A stretch of 64,000 nt of DNA from Uruburuella suis (GCF_004341385.1 NZ_SLXE01000012.1:11576-75575); one strand, 5' to 3'. Counted from the stretch's first letter, positions 17,649 to 27,115 are shown. The notes: a model not told the origin generated them from the sequence alone. A program made the numbers and translations.

Positions 17649-17975
17649 CTTATTGCTCCTTTATCTTGCTGATGATTTATCTTGCTGATGAAATCCCAAC
17701 GTTTTCTTGTTATATCCGTTTGTTTTCAAGGCCGTCTGAAAATGCAGAATACAAACAGCCCCGCGTGTTGCATCAACAGCGCAACACACTGATTTATATT
17801 AAAAGTTAAAATTCCGGTAAATGCTGTCGCGCCAACATGCAGTCTTGTTCAGACGGCCTGTTTCAAATGAAAAGAATACCGGACTAAAGACAGGCGCTTA
17901 TCACGCCCGATAGATTTTCAGACGGCCTCAAGCTTTTATTGCATAGCCATAAAGGCCGTCTGAACCAACATCAAA
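17649..17975. other. Intergenic region rich in single DUS copies, with a 16-bp tandem duplication
   Basis: 327 bp between gabD and the permease gene. TTTATCTTGCTGATGA is repeated exactly at 17660-17675 and 17676-17691, next to the permease ribosome site. Four unpaired uptake sequences lie at about 17729, 17850, 17918 and 17952. No gene is visible. Confidence 0.6.
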
Positions 17976-19409
17976 TCAGCCCACATCCAAACACATATAT
18001 TTCATCTCCAGATATTCTTCCACGCCGTATTTGCTGCCCTCGCGCCCCAAGCCGCTGAGCTTCACGCCGCCGAAAGGTGCTACTTCGTTGCTGATTAAGC
18101 CGGTGTTGATGCCCACCATGCCGTATTCCAGCGCTTCGGCCACGCGCCATTGGCGGGCGGCATCTTGGGTGTAGAAATAGCTGGCCAAGCCGAATTCGGT
18201 GTTGTTTGCCGCTGCCACCGCTTCTGCTTCGCTGTGAAACTTAAACACGGGGCACAAAGGGCCGAAGGTTTCATCGTGCGCCACCAGCATTTGGGCGGTG
18301 ACATCACGCAGCACCGTGGGCTCGAAAAAAGTGCCGCCCAAGCTGCTTCGCTGTCCGCCGGCGATGCAGCTTGCGCCTTTGGCCAACGCATCGGCAATAT
18401 GTGCTTCCACTTTTTGCACCGCTTTTTCTTCAATCAGCGGCCCTTGGTTCACACCTTCGTCCAGGCCGTTGCCCAGCTTGAACGCGGCCACTTTTTCGGC
18501 CAGGCGCGCGCAAAACGCTTCATACACGCCCGCCTGCACATACACGCGGTTGCTGCACACACAGGTTTGGCCGCTGTTGCGGAATTTGCTTGCCAGCGCG
18601 CCTTCCACCGCTTTATCCAAATCGGCATCGTCAAACACGATAAAGGGCGCGTTGCCCCCCAATTCGAGGCTGAGCTTTTTGATTTGGTCGGCACCGTTGC
18701 GGAAAATCTTGATGCCCACTTCGGTAGAACCGGTGAAGCTGATTTTGCGGATAATCGGGTTTTGCGCAAACACATCGCTGATTTCGGCGGCGCTGCCGTT
18801 GACAATCACAAACAAGTCTTCAGGAATGCCCGCTTCATAAGCCAGCACGGCTTGCGCATAAGCGCTCAGCGGCGTTTGGCTGGCCGGCTTCACCAACATG
18901 GCGCAGCCCACCGCCAGCGCCGGCGCGGCTTTGCGGGTGATCATGGCGGCGGGGAAATTCCACGGCGTGATGGCGGCGGTAACGCCCACCGGCTGCTTGA
19001 TTACCAGCATTTTCTGCGAAGGTTTCACGCTGGTGAGGATATCGCCGTCGATGCGGCGCGCTTCTTCGGCAAACCAGCGGATAAAGCCTGCGGCATAATC
19101 GATTTCACCGCGCGATTCGGTGAGGCTTTTGCCCTGCTCCATGGTCATGATGCGGGCGAGGTTTTCTTTGTTTTCCTTCAGCAACCGATACCAGTTCCAC
19201 AAAATATCGGCCCGCTCCAGCGCGGTTTGCGCCGCCCACGCTTTTTGCGCGGCAGCGGCGCGGCCGATCAACTCGTTGAGCGCTGCGGCCGAGGTTTTGC
19301 GCACAAACGCCACCGTGCCGCCTGTGGCTGGGTTGGTTACTTCTATGCCGTCTGAAAGCGCTTCAAACGACACATCGGCATGATTCAATAATTGCTCTAT
19401 GCTTTTCAT
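17976..19409 (-). CDS. gabD: NAD(P)-dependent succinate-semialdehyde dehydrogenase
   Basis: A 477-residue aldehyde dehydrogenase completing GABA breakdown to succinate. Cofactor segment TPWNFPAAMITRKAAPALA, the motif LELGGNAPFIVF with the general-base Glu, catalytic Cys283 in NSGQTCVCSNRVYV, and C-terminal GGVKLSGLGREGSKYG are all present; the CVC pair matches the redox pair of bacterial GabD. It follows gabT by 39 nt in one operon and ends before single DUS copies. A G6 run encodes part of the LGGN motif. Confidence 0.93.
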   Translation of the reverse strand: MKSIEQLLNHADVSFEALSDGIEVTNPATGGTVAFVRKTSAAALNELIGRAAAAQKAWAAQTALERADILWNWYRLLKENKENLARIMTMEQGKSLTESRGEIDYAAGFIRWFAEEARRIDGDILTSVKPSQKMLVIKQPVGVTAAITPWNFPAAMITRKAAPALAVGCAMLVKPASQTPLSAYAQAVLAYEAGIPEDLFVIVNGSAAEISDVFAQNPIIRKISFTGSTEVGIKIFRNGADQIKKLSLELGGNAPFIVFDDADLDKAVEGALASKFRNSGQTCVCSNRVYVQAGVYEAFCARLAEKVAAFKLGNGLDEGVNQGPLIEEKAVQKVEAHIADALAKGASCIAGGQRSSLGGTFFEPTVLRDVTAQMLVAHDETFGPLCPVFKFHSEAEAVAAANNTEFGLASYFYTQDAARQWRVAEALEYGMVGINTGLISNEVAPFGGVKLSGLGREGSKYGVEEYLEMKYMCLDVG

Positions 19410-19448
19410 GGCTTCTGCCTTTTTAAAATGAATTTGAGGCCGTCTGAA

Positions 19449-20708
19449 TCAAACTTGGCGCGCTTGTTCGATGGCTTTTTCCAACACCGCCAAGCCTTGC
19501 TCGAACAGCTCATCTTCAATGGTGAGCGGGTATAAAAAGCGGATCACATTGCCGTGCGCGCCACAAGTGAGCAGCAGCAGGTTGTTTTGCATGGCGATCT
19601 TCTGCACCTTGGCGGCAAATTCACCGTTGGGCGCTTCATCATCGCCGAATTCCGCCGCCACCATCGAGCCCAGCCCGCGCACTTCGCTGATTTCGGGCGC
19701 ATTCAGATTGCGCAGAAAATCGGTGAGCCGCGCGCCCAAAGCTTGCGAGCGCTCGAGCAGCTTTTCTTCTTCAATCACATCCAGCACCGCCATCGCCGCC
19801 GCCACGCCCAGCGGGTTGCCGGCATAAGTGCCGCCGAGGCCGCCTTTGCGCGGCGCATCCATGATTTCCGCCTTGCCGGCCACGCCGCTCAACACAAAGC
19901 CGCCGGCCATGCTTTTGGCCATGGTGATGATGTCGGGCTGCACATCATAGTGCTCCATCGCAAACAATTTGCCGGTGCGGCCGAAGCCGGCCTGCACTTC
20001 GTCGGCAATCATCACAATGCCGTGTTCATCGCAAATTTCGCGCACCGCACGCATAAATTCGGGCGGGCACACATTAAAGCCGCCCTCGCCCTGCACCGGC
20101 TCCAGAATAATCGCCGCAACATCGGTGGGCAGAATATCGCTTTTGAAAATGCGTTTGATGCTTTTCACCGCATCGGCCACGCTGATGTTTTGCGTGTCGG
20201 CCGGATAAAGCGCGTGAAACACACCGGCCGGCATGGCGCCGAAATCGGCTTGATAAGGCAGCACCTTGCCGGTAAGTGCCAGCGTCATCATGGTGCGGCC
20301 GTGAAAAGCACCGCCAAAGGCAATCACGCCGTTGCGGCGCGTGGCCGAGCGGGCGATTTTCACCGCGTTTTCCACCGCCTCTGCGCCGCTGGAGAAGAAT
20401 TGGCTTTTCACTTTGCCGCCAATCGGCACCAGCTTATTGATGCGCTCGGCCAGCAACACATAGCTTTCATACGGCACCACCTGAAAAGCGGTGTGGGTGA
20501 ATTTTTCCAATTGCGCCGCCACAGCAGCAGCCACTTTCGGGTGGCGGTGGCCGGTGTTCAACACACCGATGCCGCCGGCAAAATCAATGATCTTGCGGCC
20601 GTCGGCGGCGGTGATGGTGGCATTTTCGGCACTTTGGGCAAACCAGTCGCACATCACGCTGGCGCCGTTGGGCAGAGCCTCACGCATACGGGTAATCAAA
20701 TCGCTCAT
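19449..20708 (-). CDS. gabT: 4-aminobutyrate aminotransferase
   Basis: A 419-residue class III PLP aminotransferase that moves the amino group of GABA to 2-oxoglutarate. Visible sites: [17 protein letters not shown] (phosphate cup), [41 protein letters not shown], and the PLP lysine Lys265 in [10 protein letters not shown]. The start at 20708 has AAAGGAAG upstream; a longer frame to 20771 adds a basic, unconserved leader. First gene of gabTD, diverging from an IclR regulator. Confidence 0.94.
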   Translation of the reverse strand: MSDLITRMREALPNGASVMCDWFAQSAENATITAADGRKIIDFAGGIGVLNTGHRHPKVAAAVAAQLEKFTHTAFQVVPYESYVLLAERINKLVPIGGKVKSQFFSSGAEAVENAVKIARSATRRNGVIAFGGAFHGRTMMTLALTGKVLPYQADFGAMPAGVFHALYPADTQNISVADAVKSIKRIFKSDILPTDVAAIILEPVQGEGGFNVCPPEFMRAVREICDEHGIVMIADEVQAGFGRTGKLFAMEHYDVQPDIITMAKSMAGGFVLSGVAGKAEIMDAPRKGGLGGTYAGNPLGVAAAMAVLDVIEEEKLLERSQALGARLTDFLRNLNAPEISEVRGLGSMVAAEFGDDEAPNGEFAAKVQKIAMQNNLLLLTCGAHGNVIRFLYPLTIEDELFEQGLAVLEKAIEQARQV

Positions 20709-20818
20709 GGCACTTCCTTTCAATCGGGTCAATCGGAATAAACGCAGCGCACAAGGTAAAGGTTTGTACACCGCATGAAATATTAACGCAGATTCAGTAC
20801 AATATCTAAATCAGCTTA

Positions 20819-20838
20819 TTGTTCGATATATTGAACAA
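20819..20838. promoter_or_regulatory. Probable IclR-family operator in the gabT-iclR intergenic region
   Basis: TTGTTCGATATATTGAACAA is a 20-bp palindrome with one mismatched pair, midway between the divergent starts. The GTTC...GAAC arms resemble operators of IclR-family catabolic regulators. Nearby half-site-like copies (TACTGAACAA at about 20849) may extend the site. Confidence 0.7.
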
Positions 20839-20892
20839 CAATTTCAAATACTGAACAAATGTAACCCCATCTTATAAAAATAGTCAATAAAA

Positions 20893-21666
20893 ATGTCTGA
20901 AAAATCTGCCTCCACCGTGCCCGCCCTTGATAAAGCGGTGCGCATTCTCGATTTGCTTGCCCGTGAAGCCACACCTTTGAGCGGCGCGGAAATCGCCAAA
21001 TTGCTTGATTTGCCGCGCAGCTCGGTGCACGGCCTCATCGGCAGCCTGCTGGCCGCCGGCCTGTTGCGCAAAGCCGACGAGCGCCATTTTGTGCTGGGTG
21101 CGCATGTGATGTATTGGGCCAACGGCTTTTTGGCACAGCAAGATATTGTGGCCGAATTTCACGAAGCCATCGCCCGCCTGCCCGAGCTTGATCCCTACAC
21201 GCTCACGCTCTCCACCCTCAGCAACGACCAAGTGGTGTATTTGGCCTGCCGCAACAGCCAATCGCCGCTGGGCTTCACTTTCCGCATCGGCATGCAGCTG
21301 CCGGCGGTGTTTACCGCCACCGGCAAAATGATGCTGAGCGCCTTGAGCGCGGCCGAAGTGCAGGCGCTGCTGCCGCAATTTCCGCCGCCCTACACCGAGC
21401 GCAGCGTGCAAAGCCACACTGAGCTGGCCGACGAGCTGGCCGGCTGCCGCCGCCAAGGCTATGCACTCGACGATGGCCAGCTGCGCCGCGGCATGCACTG
21501 CTTCGGCACGGCGGTGTTTGACCACGCAGGGCAGGCGCGCTTCGGCGTGGCGGCCAGCCTGATTGAAGCGGAAGCCGATGAAAAAACCCGCCAACATTTG
21601 GTGGACGGGTTGAAAAAGCTGGCCGCGCAGCTCACACGCACCTTGGGCGGCCAGTTGCCGGCATAG
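20893..21666 (+). CDS. IclR-family transcriptional regulator
   Basis: A 257-residue protein with an N-terminal winged helix-turn-helix (residues about 10-65: LDKAVRILDLLAREATPLSGAEIAKLLDLPRSSVHGLIGSLLAAGL) and a C-terminal IclR effector domain (PAVFTATGKMMLSALS; RRQGYALDDGQLRRGMHCFGTAVFD). IclR proteins are tetramers that repress or activate catabolic genes depending on a small ligand. Divergent placement from gabTD suggests it controls GABA use and itself, an alternative to the more usual GabR or GabC regulators (inference). Confidence 0.9.
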   Translation: MSEKSASTVPALDKAVRILDLLAREATPLSGAEIAKLLDLPRSSVHGLIGSLLAAGLLRKADERHFVLGAHVMYWANGFLAQQDIVAEFHEAIARLPELDPYTLTLSTLSNDQVVYLACRNSQSPLGFTFRIGMQLPAVFTATGKMMLSALSAAEVQALLPQFPPPYTERSVQSHTELADELAGCRRQGYALDDGQLRRGMHCFGTAVFDHAGQARFGVAASLIEAEADEKTRQHLVDGLKKLAAQLTRTLGGQLPA

Positions 21667-21835
21667 CAATGCTTGGCTGCCGCACTACTTTCGGCTAAGT
21701 GCCACGGCAGCCCGATGCGCTTATAATCGCTCATCCGGCGCAAACCTTATGCCGCCCTTGCCATTTGACGCCGCCTCAATAAGGCTTTATAACCACACCT
21801 TCATTCAGGCCGTCTGAACTTTTGATTTGCACAAT

Positions 21836-23626
21836 ATGAAAAAACTCTTTTACTTTTTGGCCGCTTTTTTCGCGCTGGCCGGCAGCGCCCACGCCATTGA
21901 CGCATCGAAGCTCTTGCCGGCCGAGCAGGCTTTTGTGCCGCAGGTTAACGCCACCGAGCAAGGCATCAACGTGCAGTTTGCCATTGCCGATGGTTATTAT
22001 ATGTATCAATCGAAAATGCTGGCCGACACCGCTCCTGCCGGGCTGCTTGCCGCGCCGCAATTCAGCCCCGGCGAAATGAAAGAAGACGAATTTTTCGGCA
22101 GACAAACGGTTTACCATCAAGCCGCGCAAATCAACTGGGCTTATCGGCAGCCTGCGCCGCCGCCCTACACGCTCACGCTGAGCTACCAAGGCTGCGCCGA
22201 TGTGGGCGTGTGCTATCCGCCGGTGGAAACCACGTTTGATATCGACGGCAACGGCCTCTATCAAGCGCCGGATGCAGCACCCGCCAGCGCCAAAGAGCGT
22301 TTTTTGCAGCCTGCTCCGGCATCGCGCCCGACCGACGGCGCACCTGAGAGCAGCCGCTTCAAGCTTTCATGGGATACGCTCAACGCCAATTTATTGGCGT
22401 TTTTTCTCGCGGGCTTGGGGCTGAGCTTCACCGCCTGTATGTATCCGCTGATTCCGATTGTGTCGAGCATTGTGGTGGGCGACAAAGCCGCTTCCAAAGG
22501 GCGCGCATTTGCGCTCTCGATGGTGTATGTGCAGGGGCTGGCGCTCACTTACACTTTGGTCGGCGTGATAGCCGGCCTCACCGGCGCGCTGCTCACCGTG
22601 TGGCTGCAACAGCCGTGGGTGGTGCTGGCGGCCGCTGCGTTGATGGTCGTGCTTGCGCTCTCGATGTTCGGCCTCTTCAGCATCCAGCTGCCCGCCGCCG
22701 TGCAAAGCTATTTCCAAAACCAAAGCAATAAATTGAGCGGCGGCAAAATCGCCTCGGTGTTTGTGATGGGCATGCTCTCGGCGCTGATTATCGGCCCTTG
22801 CGTGGCGCCTCCTTTGGCTTTTGCATTGGGCTATATCGGCCAAACCGGCGATGCCGCGCTCGGCGGCTTGGCGCTTTATGCCTTGGCGCTCGGCACCGGC
22901 CTGCCGCTGATTATCATCGGCACCTTCGGCGGCCATATTCTGCCCAAAGCCGGTGTGTGGATGAACGGCATCAAATATGCTTTCGGCTTTGTGCTCTTGG
23001 CGGTGGCGGTGTATTTGGCCACGCCTTTTCTGCCCTATTTGCTGGTGGTGGCACTCTACACGCTGCTGATGCTGCTGCCCGCCGGCCTGTTGCTTGCTCA
23101 AGCGCCGAAAATGGCCGGCCGCTTGAAAAACGTGTGCCTCTTTTTGGGCACGGCGCTGCTGCTGGGCGGCGCATGGTTTGCCTGGCAGAGCAGCCAACAG
23201 CAAACCACCACGCTGCACCGCTTTCTCACCCTCACGCCGCCGGCCGCGATGGCCGAAGCCGACAGCCATGGCCATGTCTACACCGATGTGGGCGAATTGA
23301 AAGCCGCCATGCAGGCCGCTTTGGCGGCAGACCCAAGCCGGCCGGTGCTGCTCGATTTTTATGCCGACTGGTGCATTTCGTGCAAAGAAATGGCCGCCTA
23401 CACGCTCAACCAGCCCGAAGTGCATGATGCGGTGGACATGAACCGCTTCTTCCAAATCGACGTCACCGCCAACACGCCCGAACAACAAGCCTTGCTAAAA
23501 GAATACGGCCTGTTCGGCCCGCCCGGCGTGTTTGTGCTGCATGCCGACGGCCGCCGCAGCGAAGCGCTGCTGGGCTTTGTGAAACCGGCCGCGTTTGTTG
23601 AATGGTATCGGCAAAACGCGCAATAA
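21836..23626 (+). CDS. dsbD: Thiol:disulfide interchange protein DsbD
   Basis: A 596-residue inner-membrane electron carrier that brings reducing power from thioredoxin to the periplasm. After the signal (about 1-20) comes the periplasmic immunoglobulin-like domain with the Cys pair in YQGCADVGVCYPP. Eight membrane spans follow, with the Cys residues in FTACMYPLIPIVSS and IIGPCVAPPLAFALG, and then a thioredoxin-like domain with WCISC (Cys513, Cys516). ATG 21836 starts the signal peptide. A DUS sits 20-30 nt upstream. In pathogenic neisseriae this protein serves DsbC and related partners. Confidence 0.95.
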   Translation: MKKLFYFLAAFFALAGSAHAIDASKLLPAEQAFVPQVNATEQGINVQFAIADGYYMYQSKMLADTAPAGLLAAPQFSPGEMKEDEFFGRQTVYHQAAQINWAYRQPAPPPYTLTLSYQGCADVGVCYPPVETTFDIDGNGLYQAPDAAPASAKERFLQPAPASRPTDGAPESSRFKLSWDTLNANLLAFFLAGLGLSFTACMYPLIPIVSSIVVGDKAASKGRAFALSMVYVQGLALTYTLVGVIAGLTGALLTVWLQQPWVVLAAAALMVVLALSMFGLFSIQLPAAVQSYFQNQSNKLSGGKIASVFVMGMLSALIIGPCVAPPLAFALGYIGQTGDAALGGLALYALALGTGLPLIIIGTFGGHILPKAGVWMNGIKYAFGFVLLAVAVYLATPFLPYLLVVALYTLLMLLPAGLLLAQAPKMAGRLKNVCLFLGTALLLGGAWFAWQSSQQQTTTLHRFLTLTPPAAMAEADSHGHVYTDVGELKAAMQAALAADPSRPVLLDFYADWCISCKEMAAYTLNQPEVHDAVDMNRFFQIDVTANTPEQQALLKEYGLFGPPGVFVLHADGRRSEALLGFVKPAAFVEWYRQNAQ

Positions 23627-23640
23627 AAGCAGCAAACAAT

Positions 23641-23672
23641 AAGGCCGTCTGAAAGCATTTTCAGACGGCCTT
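23641..23672. terminator. Bidirectional DUS-pair terminator
   Basis: AAGGCCGTCTGAAA and its complement with a short loop, between the convergent dsbD and DUF1289 genes. Confidence 0.85.
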
Positions 23673-23689
23673 ATCAACAAAAAATCAAA

Positions 23690-23938
23690 CTAAAACTCAA
23701 ACTCCATCTGCTCGGGCAATTCCACCCGCGCCTGCCCCCGCTCCCACGCCAGCCGCTGGATTTTCTGGCGGCGCAAGCCCACCAGTCGCAGCACTTGCTG
23801 CTTTTGCACATCGTTCATCTTCAGCCAATACAAGCGCTCTTCGCGGCTGCGCAGGCAGCCTTTGCAATAGCCCTTGCTGTTGGCTGCACACACGCCGATG
23901 CAGGGGCTGGGGATGCTGAAAAATTCCAGTTGCTCCAT
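23690..23938 (-). CDS. DUF1289-family protein with four-Cys motif
   Basis: An 82-residue protein with CIGVCAANSKGYCKGC (C-x3-C-x8-C-x2-C), the signature of the small DUF1289 (YdhL-like) family, followed by RSREERLYWLKM and a basic, Glu-rich tail. The cysteines probably bind a metal; the role is unknown. The start MEQLEFFSIPSPC is chosen because the motif then sits at the family position; an upstream frame to 23983 adds an unconserved leader. Confidence 0.82.
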   Translation of the reverse strand: MEQLEFFSIPSPCIGVCAANSKGYCKGCLRSREERLYWLKMNDVQKQQVLRLVGLRRQKIQRLAWERGQARVELPEQMEFEF

Positions 23939-24033
23939 AAGCTTGGCAGTATCATTGAGTGAGGCGGCTATTGTGTGCCGCAAACCTTTTTTATTTCAAG
24001 CGGATATTGTTTGAGGCCGTCTGAAAGTGGTGC

Positions 24034-24843
24034 TCAACCCAACGACACCATTTCAATCTGTTCCATGCTGCGGCCGAGAAAGCGCTCGCCTATGGTGCGG
24101 AAACGCAGCGGAATATCGCTCACATAAAAGCGGTAATCCGCGCTGCCGTTGCCGCTGTTGAGCAAATCGGCCGCGGCCAAAGCCTGCGCCGCCGCCTCGG
24201 CGGTGGTGAGCGCCGAATCCACCAGCGTGATGCCGGGCGCTTCTGCTTTCAGCAAAGGCTTGAGCAGCGGATAATGCGTACAGCCGAGCACCAAGGTGTC
24301 GATATCGTCGGCCAACAAGGGCTTGAGGTATTCGCGCGCGGTGAGGCGGGTAACTTCGTGATCGAGCCAGCCCTCTTCCACCAGCGGCACCAGCAGCGGG
24401 CAGGCCTGCGATTGCACACGCACATCGGGGTTGCGGCTGTGGATGGCGCGGGCATAAGCATTGCTGTTTACCGTGGTGCTGGTGGCCATCACGCCGATAT
24501 GGTTGGTGCGCGTGGTGGCAAGCGCCGCTTCGGCGCCGGCGGTGATCACGTCGAGCACCGGCATATTGCCCGCCATCGCGCGCACTTTCTGGCCGGCCAC
24601 GGCGGCAATGGTGTTGCAGGCAATCACCAGCGCCTTCACATCGTTTTGCAGCAGAAATTCAACGATTTGGGCGGTAAAGGTTTCAATGGTGGCGCGCGAT
24701 TTCACACCGTAAGGCACACGGGCGGTGTCGCCGAAATACACGATATTTTCCATCGGCAGCCGCTCCATCAGCGCGCGCACATTGGTGAGACCGCCCACCC
24801 CCGAATCGAACACGCCGATAGGGCGTTGTTTGTTGTTGCTCAT
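24034..24843 (-). CDS. murI: Glutamate racemase
   Basis: A 269-residue enzyme that makes D-glutamate for peptidoglycan. N-terminal RPIGVFDSGVGGLTNVRALMERLP, the two catalytic cysteines in VIACNTIAAVAG and VLGCTHYPLL, and YFGDTARVPYG are present. Start 24843 (MSNNKQRPIG) matches known neisserial MurI; an ATG 24 nt upstream is a less likely alternative. Monocistronic, divergent from tsaE. Confidence 0.95.
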   Translation of the reverse strand: MSNNKQRPIGVFDSGVGGLTNVRALMERLPMENIVYFGDTARVPYGVKSRATIETFTAQIVEFLLQNDVKALVIACNTIAAVAGQKVRAMAGNMPVLDVITAGAEAALATTRTNHIGVMATSTTVNSNAYARAIHSRNPDVRVQSQACPLLVPLVEEGWLDHEVTRLTAREYLKPLLADDIDTLVLGCTHYPLLKPLLKAEAPGITLVDSALTTAEAAAQALAAADLLNSGNGSADYRFYVSDIPLRFRTIGERFLGRSMEQIEMVSLG

Positions 24844-24869
24844 ATTGTTGACTTTATCCAAAACCATTA

Positions 24870-24897
24870 AAGGCCGTCTGAACTTTTTCAGACGGCA
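24870..24897. repeat. Inverted DUS pair between diverging murI and tsaE
   Basis: AGGCCGTCTGAA and TTCAGACGGCAT form a hairpin just upstream of murI, where a terminator is not needed by either neighbour. A third DUS (ATGCCGTCTGAA) lies at about 24940. Confidence 0.7.
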
Positions 24898-25102
24898 TCG
24901 TTATTATTTCCATTCAAAAAAACAGGCCGCCTCAATAATGCCGTCTGAATGCTTTTAAACGAATATCCGGCGATTGTACACCGATTCCCGCCTTGCAAAC
25001 GTTTCTACCGCCTGAAACTTTAATCAAATTTAGCAATCAATGAGGTTTGCAAAGCCTTTGAATTAAAGCATAATCGGCATTTATTGTTTTTTCAGGTGAT
25101 GC

Positions 25103-25576
25103 ATGAGCCCGAGCGCGCCTTTTTTCCGCTTTTTGCCCGATGAAGAAGCCACCCTGCAATGGGGCGGCAGCTGGGCGGCCACGCTCTCTGCGCCGCTGGT
25201 GGTTTATCTGCAAGGCGATTTGGGTGCCGGCAAAACCACCTTCACACGCGGCCTGTTGCGCGGCCTAGGCTACGACGGCGCGGTAAAAAGCCCCACTTAT
25301 GCCATTGTGGAATCTTACCCGCTGCCCGCATTCACCCTGCACCATTTCGATCTTTACCGATTCACCGCCCCCGAAGAATGGGACGATGCCGGCTTAGACG
25401 ATTTGGCCGACGGGCACAGCATCTGCCTGATTGAATGGCCGCAGCTGGGCGAGGGCTTTGCGCCGCTGCCCGATATCGACATCCACCTGGGCCACACCGA
25501 AACCGGCCGCCGCGCCACCTTGAATGCCCACACTGAAACCGGTCAGAAAAGTTTAGAAGCATGGTTCAAAAATTAA
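25103..25576 (+). CDS. tsaE: tRNA threonylcarbamoyladenosine biosynthesis ATPase TsaE
   Basis: A 157-residue P-loop ATPase (YjeE) that works with TsaB and TsaD to make t6A37 of tRNA. Walker A is LQGDLGAGKTTFTRGLLRGLG; SPTYAIVESY and HHFDLYRF are family blocks; the WPQLGEGFAP segment fits the C-terminal motif. Its end overlaps amiC by 16 nt, an arrangement conserved in many proteobacteria. tcdA, which modifies the same base further, is also in this window. Confidence 0.94.
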   Translation: MSPSAPFFRFLPDEEATLQWGGSWAATLSAPLVVYLQGDLGAGKTTFTRGLLRGLGYDGAVKSPTYAIVESYPLPAFTLHHFDLYRFTAPEEWDDAGLDDLADGHSICLIEWPQLGEGFAPLPDIDIHLGHTETGRRATLNAHTETGQKSLEAWFKN

Positions 25577-26862
25577 CCCGCCGTCAAATTGTCCGCAGCG
25601 CCGCCACCGGCCTGCTTTTCACCGTCACCCCGCTGGCCGCGCTGGCCAAGGCCGCCGCCGCACCGCAATTCGTGGCCGTGCGCATCTGGCCTGCCAGCGC
25701 CTACACCCGCATCACCCTTGAAGCCTCGAGCGCGATGAAATACAAACATTTCACGCTCGACAACCCCGCCCGACTGGTGGTGGATATCGAGGGTGCCACG
25801 CTCAATAATGTGCTGCAAACCATCAGCAGCAAAGTGCAGCAAAACGATCCCTATATCGCCAACATCCGCGTGGGCCAAAATACCGCCACCACCGTGCGCG
25901 TGGTGATTGATCTGAAGCAGGCGGTGAATCCACAAGTGTTTACGCTCGCGCCGGTGGCCAATTTCCGCAACCGCCTGGTGGTGGATCTTTACCCCTCCAG
26001 CGCCACGGCCTTGGCGGCAGAAGCCAACGACCCGCTGATGGCGCTGCTCAACGATTATTCCCAAGGCCGCATCCGCAGCGACGGCACCGGCAGCGGCAGC
26101 GTGCCGCCGGTGAAAGAGCGCCAGCCCGCCATTATCGACACCCCGCCGCCCACCAGCCCGCGCGGCAGCAGCCGCAAGCCGATTATCGTGCTCGACCCCG
26201 GCCACGGCGGTGAAGACCCGGGCGCCATCGGCCCCAGCGGCCTGCGCGAAAAAGACGTGGTGCTCGCCATCGCCCGCGAAACCAAAAAACGCCTCGATGC
26301 CATGGGCTACCGCACATACATGACCCGCAACGAAGATGTGTTTATCCCCCTGGGCGTGCGCGTGGCCAAAGCCCGCAGCCTCAAAGCCGATTTATTTGTG
26401 TCGATACACGCCGATGCCTTCACCAGCCCAAGCGCGCGCGGCACCGGCGTGTATGCGCTCAGCACCAAAGGCGCCAGCAGCGCCGCCGCCCGCTTTTTGG
26501 CGCAAACGCAAAACAGCGCCGACTTAATCGGCGGCGTGCAAAAAGTGGGCAATAAAAATGTGGACAACGCCATTCTCGACATGACCCAAACCGCCACCAT
26601 CAAAGACAGCCTCGTGCTCGGCCGCCGCGTGCTCGACGAATTGGGCAAGCTCAACAAGCTGCACAAAGGCCATGTGGATCAAGCCAACTTTGCCGTGTTG
26701 CGCGCGCCGGATATTCCGTCGATTTTGGTGGAAACCGCCTTTTTGTCCAACCCCACCGAAGAGAGGCTTTTGGCCAGTAGCTCATTCCGCCAACAAAGTG
26801 CGGCAGCCATTGCCCAAGGTGTGCGCAATTATCTCAACACCGCCGTGCTCGCGCGCCGCTGA
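25561..26862 (+). CDS. amiC: N-acetylmuramoyl-L-alanine amidase AmiC
   Basis: A 433-residue periplasmic zinc amidase that cleaves septal peptidoglycan during cell separation. The N-terminal signal carries twin arginines (TRRQIVRSAATGLLF), which suggests Tat export as for E. coli AmiC. An AMIN targeting domain (about 35-140) follows, then a Pro/Ser linker, and the Amidase_3 domain (about 210-430) with IVLDPGHGGEDPGAIGPSG, VSIHADAF and VETAFLSNPTEE (zinc and catalytic residues). It overlaps tsaE and ends before a strong terminator. Confidence 0.94.
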   Translation: MVQKLTRRQIVRSAATGLLFTVTPLAALAKAAAAPQFVAVRIWPASAYTRITLEASSAMKYKHFTLDNPARLVVDIEGATLNNVLQTISSKVQQNDPYIANIRVGQNTATTVRVVIDLKQAVNPQVFTLAPVANFRNRLVVDLYPSSATALAAEANDPLMALLNDYSQGRIRSDGTGSGSVPPVKERQPAIIDTPPPTSPRGSSRKPIIVLDPGHGGEDPGAIGPSGLREKDVVLAIARETKKRLDAMGYRTYMTRNEDVFIPLGVRVAKARSLKADLFVSIHADAFTSPSARGTGVYALSTKGASSAAARFLAQTQNSADLIGGVQKVGNKNVDNAILDMTQTATIKDSLVLGRRVLDELGKLNKLHKGHVDQANFAVLRAPDIPSILVETAFLSNPTEERLLASSSFRQQSAAAIAQGVRNYLNTAVLARR

Positions 26863-26887
26863 TGGATTTTGTATAGGTGCTTGGATA

Positions 26888-26931
26888 ATGGGAAAGGCCG
26901 TCTGAAAGCGTTTTCAGACGGCCTTTCCCAT
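26888..26931. terminator. DUS-pair terminator with extended stem after amiC
   Basis: ATGGGAAAGGCCGTCTGAAA and its complement around a short loop, 25 nt after the amiC stop. Confidence 0.88.
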
Positions 26932-26965
26932 ATCATGCAATGATGGTCTTTGAATAGGCAATGGG

Positions 26966-27114
26966 TATATGAAATACAAGAAAAAGTGACACAAAACTAC
27001 ACTTTGCAACGGCGTAGGTTGGGTTGATAAACCCAACCTTTCAGACGGCTTGTGGATTTGTTGGGTTTGCAACCCAACCTACCCGCGTATCACTTTTTTA
27101 TGCATTTCACTATA
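26966..27114. mobile_element. 149-bp composite element with TATAGTGAAAT-like ends
   Basis: The left end TATATGAAATACAAGAAAAA and the complement of the right end, TATAGTGAAATGCATAAAAA, are imperfect inverted repeats that both continue into AGTGA. Inside are two self-complementary arms, GTAGGTTGGGTTGATAAACC at about 27015 and the matching GGTTTGCAACCCAACCTAC near 27064-27082, with a DUS-like TTTCAGACGGCTT between them. No coding capacity. It lies between convergent amiC and holC. Confidence 0.72.
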
Positions 27115-27115
27115 G

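Noticed and set aside
18650..18656. G6 run in gabD as a phase-variation tract
   Set aside because: The run is short, lies in the conserved LGGN motif and the gene is intact.
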